Assembly: GCA_030247855.1 (NCBI GenBank)
Contig: JAPDRN010000170.1
Coordinates: 1 to 64,000 of the forward strand
Direction: 5' to 3'
DNA: 64,000 bases
Source of the DNA: Knufia peltigerae
Lineage: Eukaryota; Ascomycota; Eurotiomycetes; Chaetothyriales; Trichomeriaceae
The notes beneath the pieces are model-generated. The model did no database searches and had not been told where the DNA came from. It worked only from the letters and a program-made list of their open reading frames with translations. This document shows positions 57,771 through 64,000 of the stretch, one piece after another. Made by a program: the position numbers and the translations under genes. Position 1 is the stretch's first letter. Each line of letters starts with the position of its first letter.

Positions 57771-58806
57771 ATGGGCTCTGATAGCCCTGAAGATTTTTGG
57801 CTGTTTGGCTATGGGTATGTTCAACATGACATCGTGTCTACTTTCCTTGGGGAGACCTTTTTCATGGTTAACGTTGCCTAGGAGTCTTATCTGGAAGCCA
57901 CCTCCGCATTTCGGTAAGGCCCTCCGTGGAATCCTATTGTCTATTGGTTGTGTGAGGCTCATCAGTAATAGACCAACGAATCCCGGGTTATATCCAAGGC
58001 TATGTCCGGCGATTTTGGCAGGTAGGGGACATTGTGCATGGTCTTGAAGAGTTTCCAGAGAAGTACTGACAGTTCCCGTCGTCCAGGCTAGGTGCGTATT
58101 ATTGAGCAAGACCATTAGCTTGTACTGAAGATTTTGCTTAGCGAGGACCATCGAGGTACTCCTGAGGCCCCAGGCAGAGTGGTGACATTGATTGAGAAGT
58201 CTTTCTGGGCGACGCTCGACGATCCTGTATGATCTTGCTCCGTCAGTGTATCTCACCGCATGCTCTCCGCTAACGTATCCACATTAGCAACGCCACACTG
58301 AAAAAGATTATGTCTGGGGTGTCGCGTACCATATCATACCTTCCAAAGCCAAAGAAGTCCAACAATATCTTGACATTCGCGAAATGTATTTGCGCTTCAA
58401 GCTCGATTTTTGGACCGGCCGCTAACCCGCGGACAGCAACGGCTACAGCATTCAGTATACTCCATTCCATCCGGCCGACACAAACCTTGCAGATATTCGT
58501 TGTTTAGTATACATTGGCATGCCGGATAATCCTCAGTTCCTAGGCGCTCTTCATCCTCAAGATGTTGCCGAAACTATCAACTCCAGCATCGGCCCTAGTG
58601 GTGAGAATCGAGAATATCTCCTCCACCTGGAAAAGGCTTTGGAGAGCCTGAGCAACGACAGCCATGACGAGCATATCACTGACCTGGCCCGGAGGGTTCG
58701 TGCACTGCTACCACCAGACCGTACCATACCACTCCACATGTCGACACATGCCTTGAAAAGGGTCAGTAGCACCGAGGAGCAAGAAGAGATTGAGAAAGTG
58801 TTATGA
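57771..58806 (+). CDS. ChaC-type glutathione-specific gamma-glutamylcyclotransferase
   Basis: Cytosolic enzyme that cleaves glutathione to 5-oxoproline and Cys-Gly. Six exons: 57771-57814, 57882-57913, 57972-58021, about 58146-58226, 58288-58385 and 58437-58806, giving about 224 residues. Splicing restores FWLFGYGSLIWKPPPHFDQR, IPGYIQGYVRRFWQ, HRGTPEAPGRVVTLIEKSFW, VWGVAYHIIPSK, then LDIREINGYSIQYTPFHPAD and CLVYIGMPDNPQFLGAL, which are the family blocks. The exon 4 acceptor is ambiguous: GCGAG (58146) gives WQ|DHRG, while CATTAG (58119) adds nine residues; related proteins usually have SEDHRG here. The long minus-strand frame over this interval is a shadow. Confidence 0.9.
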
Positions 58807-58973
58807 TTGTGTGCTGATCACCAGAATATCGTCCAACATTTGTACGATTGGCCGGCAAGGCTCTTAATACAAACTCAAGAATCATAACCCGCGGCTCGAA
58901 ACATTCTTTATTCACCTGACGGACGCAGGGGGTATCTTCATGCAATCAATCCCAACTGTGAGAAGTACTTCAT

Positions 58974-59639
58974 CTATTGACGGTAGGACCCCCCTGACCC
59001 GTAAGGGTCGTTGGGACCTTGCGATTGCCCTCCACCGTAAGGTCCGCCCGGATTTTGGTATCGTGGATCGTACTGTTGATACTGAGGATTGAACGCAGCG
59101 CCGCGTCCGTAGGACGTCGAGTTTGAATTTCGTGTTTGGCCGCCCATCTGACCATAACCTCCGGCCATGCCTTGGGAAGATGTGTATCCTGCTCTTCCAG
59201 AGAAGCCGCCACCTCGACCTTGCCCGCCCGATCTGTTGTCTTGCGCATGGTCTACTCGAATCAAGCGACCATCGAATCTGTCACATTGGTCAGCATTGCC
59301 TTGTTATCGGCGCCCGTTAAGCTGTCTCACTCTGTGTTGTTCATGTTTTCTAGCGCCTGGTCGGCCTCTTCTTTGGTGGCGAACCTGACAAATCCAAACC
59401 CGCGGCTTCGGTTGGTATCACGATCTTTTACAACAACCTGCAAACTGTCAGCAGCAGAATATGAGAGGTGATCGCAAGTACTGTACAGCTTCTTCGACCT
59501 TTCCGAATCGCTGAAAGCCTTCGTTGAGAGTTTCATCGGTTGTATGCCAGGCAAGGCCCCTGCGGAGAAAGTGTCAATGCAAGTATTCAAATGGAAAAGG
59601 GTAGCTTGTGGCCGCGGACCCGATAAAAAGCTTCGCCAT
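58974..59639 (-). CDS. Glycine-rich single-RRM RNA-binding protein
   Basis: Exons are 59620-59639 (20 nt), 59487-59559, 59331-59437 and 58974-59277, phase-consistent, giving 167 residues. The RRM begins MAKLFIGGLAWHTTDETLNE, with RNP2 LFIGGL and RNP1 RGFGFVRF (RSRGFGFVRFATKEEADQAL). The C-terminal tail is Gly/Tyr/Gln/Asn-rich (GGGFSGRAGYTSSQGM, QYQQYDPRYQNPGGPYG), as in glycine-rich cold-responsive RRM proteins of fungi and plants. Such proteins bind RNA and may be RNA chaperones; tail composition suggests phase-separation capacity. The small first exons and the donor GTCCGC (59619-59618) are unusual but phase and homology support them. Confidence 0.93.
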
Positions 59640-62526
59640 GATGCAATGGACAGGCGCAGGCAGATACTTCTTGATGGCTTATGATGAAGGCCTTGAGAAA
59701 TGAGGTTTCACGGCGGCGGTCTGTGATGCTCGCAGCGTACACCGCACGAGGTCAGAGTGGTGCGAGATGAACAATAGACAATCGCCTGCCTCCTTTGGGG
59801 ATCTAATTGGTTGAAAAATTACAACGGGCTCATGCAATCCATCCCTTAGATCGTATGCATGCCGGGCCCCAATCCAGGATCTTGCGTCAATACCGAAATT
59901 TCTCGAGCTTCGTGCGTCGACGGCGAAGGAAACAGCAGAAGCAACCCTTTGGATACCAAGAGGTGGGCAACGAGTGGGACAACGGGGTCAGGTTAGGACA
60001 GAGATATGAACTGTCTCGAAATGAGAAATACAACAAAGACCTCGAGTGCTGCAGCGATAGGCTGTTGACTCAAGATTTGCCGGAGAAATAGTCCCAGGAA
60101 AGAGGTCTAGATGACGATTCTGGTTGATACAGATAACCCCGTCCCCCCCTCAAAGAGACAACGAATTGCGGCAGCATGCTGAAGACAAAATTCCCGAATG
60201 CATAAACCCTGAGAGTGTGTGGAGTCTCATTGCTTCGCCATGCGCTGACCGCTGGGGGGACTCCTCGTGATGCGGTGATGTAAGAAGGCTCGAATTCAGT
60301 TGACAGTTGGTGTCAAGAGAGGTGCCAATACGATGAAGATCAAGCCCTTGAGAAGGCGGGTCAGGGCTCGAACCTAACCAAAAGAGAAGCCTAAACAAGA
60401 GCCGGCAGCAAGTCACCGTCGTCGGCAAAGCGTTGTGCACGACCCCTGTTCCTTGAAATACGATCTCATTCCTTCATGCCGGGGCGAGAAATGGCACATC
60501 AGCCCTATGTGAAGCAGACGTGCATCCCAACGCCCTTCATGCTTTTGCACTCTGCAGGGCTTCGAGATGAAGTCTGAAAATCAATATGGAGGGGACTGAG
60601 GTGACGGCACGGCTCATCGTGGGGACCTTTCAATACGAATATGAGGCATTGGGTCCCCCCTCTCTCGTGCCCATCACCGAACGCCCTAAGCGATGTCCAT
60701 TATTACACTTCCATCTCCCAGTCATGAGGAGTCCCAAGTCAGGACGGACAGAGGACAATGACTGGCGGTATACGATTCGAGCCGCCGTAGACTAACAGTG
60801 GGTTTTTTTAGGTGCTAGACGACTGCGACACTGAGGTGATTGTCGAATGACCCGACGCGGTCAACGAACCGCATTCCCCTTTAACACGGGCCCTAGAGAC
60901 TTGGAAATGGATGATCTTATCATACGAATTCTCGACTGGCGCTGTCAAGTGAAGCGCACCCCGCTGACAGGAGCAACCTCGAAGCCGAAGGACCCGATGG
61001 TCGGAACGAGGGGTTACGCAAAAGTGTTTCCAAGGGTCAAAAGAAGTACGATCAGACAAAGTTTGAGCGGCCTCTCAGAAGAAAGGAATGGCACGTTGTG
61101 GGCGTGGATGGGAATGTGGTGGAGGAGCGTGTCATCTCATTCTGATCAATGGGAGGATTTCTGTTGGGTCGGGGATGGACATGCTTGCAAAGCACCCGAG
61201 GCTTGAGTCAAGGTGAAGATGATACGGAGCAGCGATTGTGCCCATGAGTGGCTGCTGGGCAATCTGAAGGGTGGTGAAGGAGCGTGCTCATTTGGATGGT
61301 TGGCTCCAGGTGGTTCGTTCCATGAAGGACACTGCAGCGACACTAATAGAGCAGACGCCACCGGGTCTAGAGAGCATGAGGTGAAGCGCCTACAACCAAA
61401 CAGCTTGGCTTCTGCCGTTTGACTCGATTCAAAAAGAGCTACGCTGCTCCCTTCCTTTCACGATACTCGTTCACTCGCACCACCCCGTTCTCGTCCTGTA
61501 TGTAACTCATCACGCTCGGTCTTATTTGTGCCGTTTGTTAGTCACGCGGCCTCTCTAGAGTGTCGCTGTTGCTGTTGCTCATCACTATCACAAGCTGGCG
61601 TGCATCTCTAGCCCCCGGCAGACCCTGACTTTGGGTTGCTGTCGGCGAGGTCCAGTCCTCCAAAGATATGGCGGTCTTGTCCGGAAATAGCTAATGCTCA
61701 GGCTACACCGACTTCGCTTATTTGGTTCTCTCCGTGCCTCTTTCAGTGAGCGATCGACGAACTGACCGGAGAATATCGCTCGAACGAGAGCCATCCACGA
61801 TTTTTCGTTCACCCATTTTCACGGGTTTGCCCCCATGAATCTGAGAATCGAGATCGTCCTTCCTTAGTATCCAGGAAAGCCGTAAAGCCACCCACGTCAA
61901 ATGGAAACAGTTTTTCTGCCCTCCTCTTCTTGACACAAATGGGGTTGGTCAACGTTGCTATTAGTAACTCGATGACCTTCGCCCTGTTCAATGATTGTAT
62001 TCGCTGAATTTTGGCCTGGCGTTTGCCTCCCATGGCAAAGCAGTGCCTAGAGTCGATCAGAGTCCTTCCTCTTCTTGGACGGCGAGTGACGCGCATCAAA
62101 GTTCTCCAGATGTCAAGGCTATCCCATGTAAGCTTTGACCGACATGCTGCAGGAATGACTTGCAGCTCGCTTTTGTCACTCGAATCCGGTTCCACATGTC
62201 GGTCTCCTTTTCAACATCAGCCTTGTGGAGGCCAAAAGGTAAAAAGGAATATCTCGTAGAGTGTTGGAAGGTGAATGAAGAGGCGAAGAGATGCATGCGC
62301 AGTGTACATGCGTGAGTAGGGAGAGGATGTCCGCTCCATGAAAATTGCAGCCTTGGTCGTTCCTTCCCTTTGCAAACATGCCACCATTTCCTCCTCCTAC
62401 TCACTTCACTCCGCTGGTCGGTCTTGCATCTGCACCCTGCTCACTATTGCACTTGCCATCGTCTCATGCTCGCCCAGGGTACTTGACTGTTGGACTCCAG
62501 CGCCTATGTGAAGCCATTCTGAGGCG
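59640..62526. other. Gene-poor 2.9-kb stretch
   Basis: The longest span without a recognised gene. Several short frames on both strands (for example minus 61809-62195) have no family signature or coherent splice structure. It could be a very long 5' leader of the following gene, a non-coding RNA region or unannotated lineage-specific DNA. Confidence 0.45.
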
Positions 62527-64000
62527 ATGTCTACTTCCCAGTTCACACCCTTTGAAACTCTTGAGTTGATCCACAAGTGGCTGGACGGACTTCGACAAGA
62601 GACTCCTTACTACGAAGGAATTACGCAGACGGATTTCGAAACGCAGTCTGATGTTCCTCTACGCACCTTGACCTCTGAGGCAACCCTTGTCCAGAGGGAG
62701 CACCTATCGTTGAGATACCAGTACAGTACTGACCACCTCCAATCTCCTGGAACAGCCACCATCAAGGGCAAGTTGCTAGACCAGGCTTCAATATACACAT
62801 ACTAATGCTATGCTTACACAGGTGATAGCCAGCCTGGACTTTACATTCTTTCCGCAGAAAATCCAGTGACACTTACACAGAGGCACCACAAGGACAAAGA
62901 TTGCATGCATAAGCGGAGGACACAAGCGGGAGAAGAAACGAGGAAGAGACGCCGTGAGAGACCAGGTCGTTCTCTTCCAGCGTCCGAAGATGAAGATCCT
63001 GTTCGGGCTCAAGCTGCAGCATACCAAGAAAATCCTATCATTCCAAGCGACAAACACGCACGAAGAAAGCGACGCAAGACTAGGGACGATTTACGGAGTT
63101 CGAAACCGAAAAGAAAGCCCAAGGGTATTGAATACAGAAAGTCCGGTCGGACTTTGAATGAAGAGTTTAAAGCCCCCAACTTCAGATCGAATCGACTATC
63201 TTTGACATCAGGCCGTGGACCTGGTGTTTTTGATCATTTGAAGATATCTGCCCACAGGCAGAAGCAAGACTTACCGGATTTATCTTTTTCCGAGATGAGA
63301 TACCTTAAGAACAGACCTCACGAGCAGACGCCCGAATGCGGGACATCTGAGCTCGAATTGCCAGTAATGGCAAAGCCATTACATAAGAAGCGAATACTGC
63401 TACAAACGCAGAGTCCGACGTCTGATATATCTTGCTCGACATCCCCTTACCGAAGGGCAACGTTTCCGTGGATACGATCCCTTACAAGGCCTTCATCACC
63501 ACTATTTTGGACGACCTCTCCCATCCTTCCCCGTCCGGCATTCCAGGAGAGCCGGAAGACCCCATCAATATCTCCTGAAAGTTCTGCCACAAATCACTTC
63601 CTCCAGGATTGGACTACAAATGCATTATTGCAAGGTGCCGACTCATTTTCTCAGAATACCAAGCAGTGCTACTCATTAGACGATCTCAAAGCTTTAGCAC
63701 GAGTCCGAACACTTTCCAGTGCTTCGCTTGATCCCAGAGACGAGCAACGGAGCCAAGCCTGGCCTGCTCACTGGGGTTTTGATAGCAATGGTCATGATAC
63801 AGAGCCTCGGAGCCAAGAGCAAGTTCCCGAACAACACCACATTCAAGCAGCCCCGTACACAATATTGCATGGAAACCCAGAGCTGAGCACCCAGAAGGTT
63901 TCCCAAGACGATTTTCAGGTGCCGCAACGGGAACCACAAACACACTCCGCGCAACCAACAGCAAATGCAACTTGCGAAGTTAGCCAGCCTACACCATCAC
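62527..64000 (+). CDS. Unidentified basic protein, partial (runs off right edge)
   Basis: First exon 62527-62767 encodes MSTSQFTPFETLELIHKWLD, then YYEGITQTDFETQSDVPL and ends ...GTATIKG. A GC-AG intron at 62768-62821 (donor AAGG|GCAAGT, branch TACTAAT, acceptor CACAG) joins to an exon from 62822 that stays open to the window end, at least 390 further codons. A basic nuclear-type segment KHARRKRRKTRDDLRSSKPK precedes SGRTLNEEFKAPNFRSNRLS and FDHLKISAHRQKQDLPDLSF. The rest is Ser/Pro/Gln-rich and probably disordered. I do not recognise the family; a nuclear protein is the simplest guess from the basic stretch. Confidence 0.6.

Noticed and set aside
57483..58256. 257-codon minus-strand frame
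   Set aside because: Lies antisense to the spliced ChaC gene, which has clear family motifs on the plus strand.
60360..60380. GGCTCGAACC resembling a tRNA T-loop on the minus strand
   Set aside because: No matching acceptor or anticodon stem in the surrounding sequence.

Overview
The window is nuclear DNA of a filamentous ascomycete (Pezizomycotina). The evidence is many short introns (mostly about 45-110 nt) with GT...CTAAC...AG signals, roughly 50% GC, short intergenic gaps, and typical fungal families: CreB-type deubiquitinase, Zn2Cys6 regulator, Dal5-like MFS carriers, P450, rhodopsin-domain membrane protein. I cannot place it to order. I support 27 protein genes plus one weak orphan ORF. 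Two genes run off the window edges (eIF6 on the left, an unknown basic protein on the right). No tRNA, rRNA or CRISPR array was recognised.

Layout. 1-6800 holds housekeeping genes: eIF6 (partial), complex I 49 kDa subunit, RNA polymerase I/III AC40 and the NEDD8 E1 UBA3. Between about 1.3 and 9.7 kb lies transposon-scarred DNA: a Tc1/mariner-like fragment, two inverted copies of a roughly 330-bp dispersed repeat, and a frameshifted SNF2 ATPase relic. 9.9-16.6 kb carries a rhodopsin-domain membrane protein, an amino-acid/choline-type permease and a methyltransferase. 19-31.3 kb holds TEL2, an MFS carrier, a mitochondrial two-RRM protein, a P450 and the peroxisomal receptor PEX5.

31.5-39.8 kb is the most interesting block: a zinc alcohol/polyol dehydrogenase, a divergent MFS anion-type carrier, an HpcH/HpaI aldolase and a divergent Zn2Cys6 regulator. 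It looks like a small catabolic cluster for a sugar acid or related 2-keto-3-deoxy substrate. The two divergent promoters of this block share a 19-bp element with three CGG triplets at identical spacing, differing only in one spacer, which suggests co-regulation by the resident regulator.

40-64 kb returns to conserved cell biology: SNX4, a 2-oxoglutarate oxygenase, dynamitin, ALG12, a cupin, YOS1, CreB deubiquitinase, a penta-EF-hand protein, a ChaC-type gamma-glutamylcyclotransferase, a glycine-rich RRM protein, a 2.9-kb stretch without a recognisable gene, and the start of an unidentified gene. Several gene models depend on introns I placed by eye: a start codon split by an intron, a 14-nt microexon whose end splits the catalytic cysteine codon of CreB, and a GC-AG intron.
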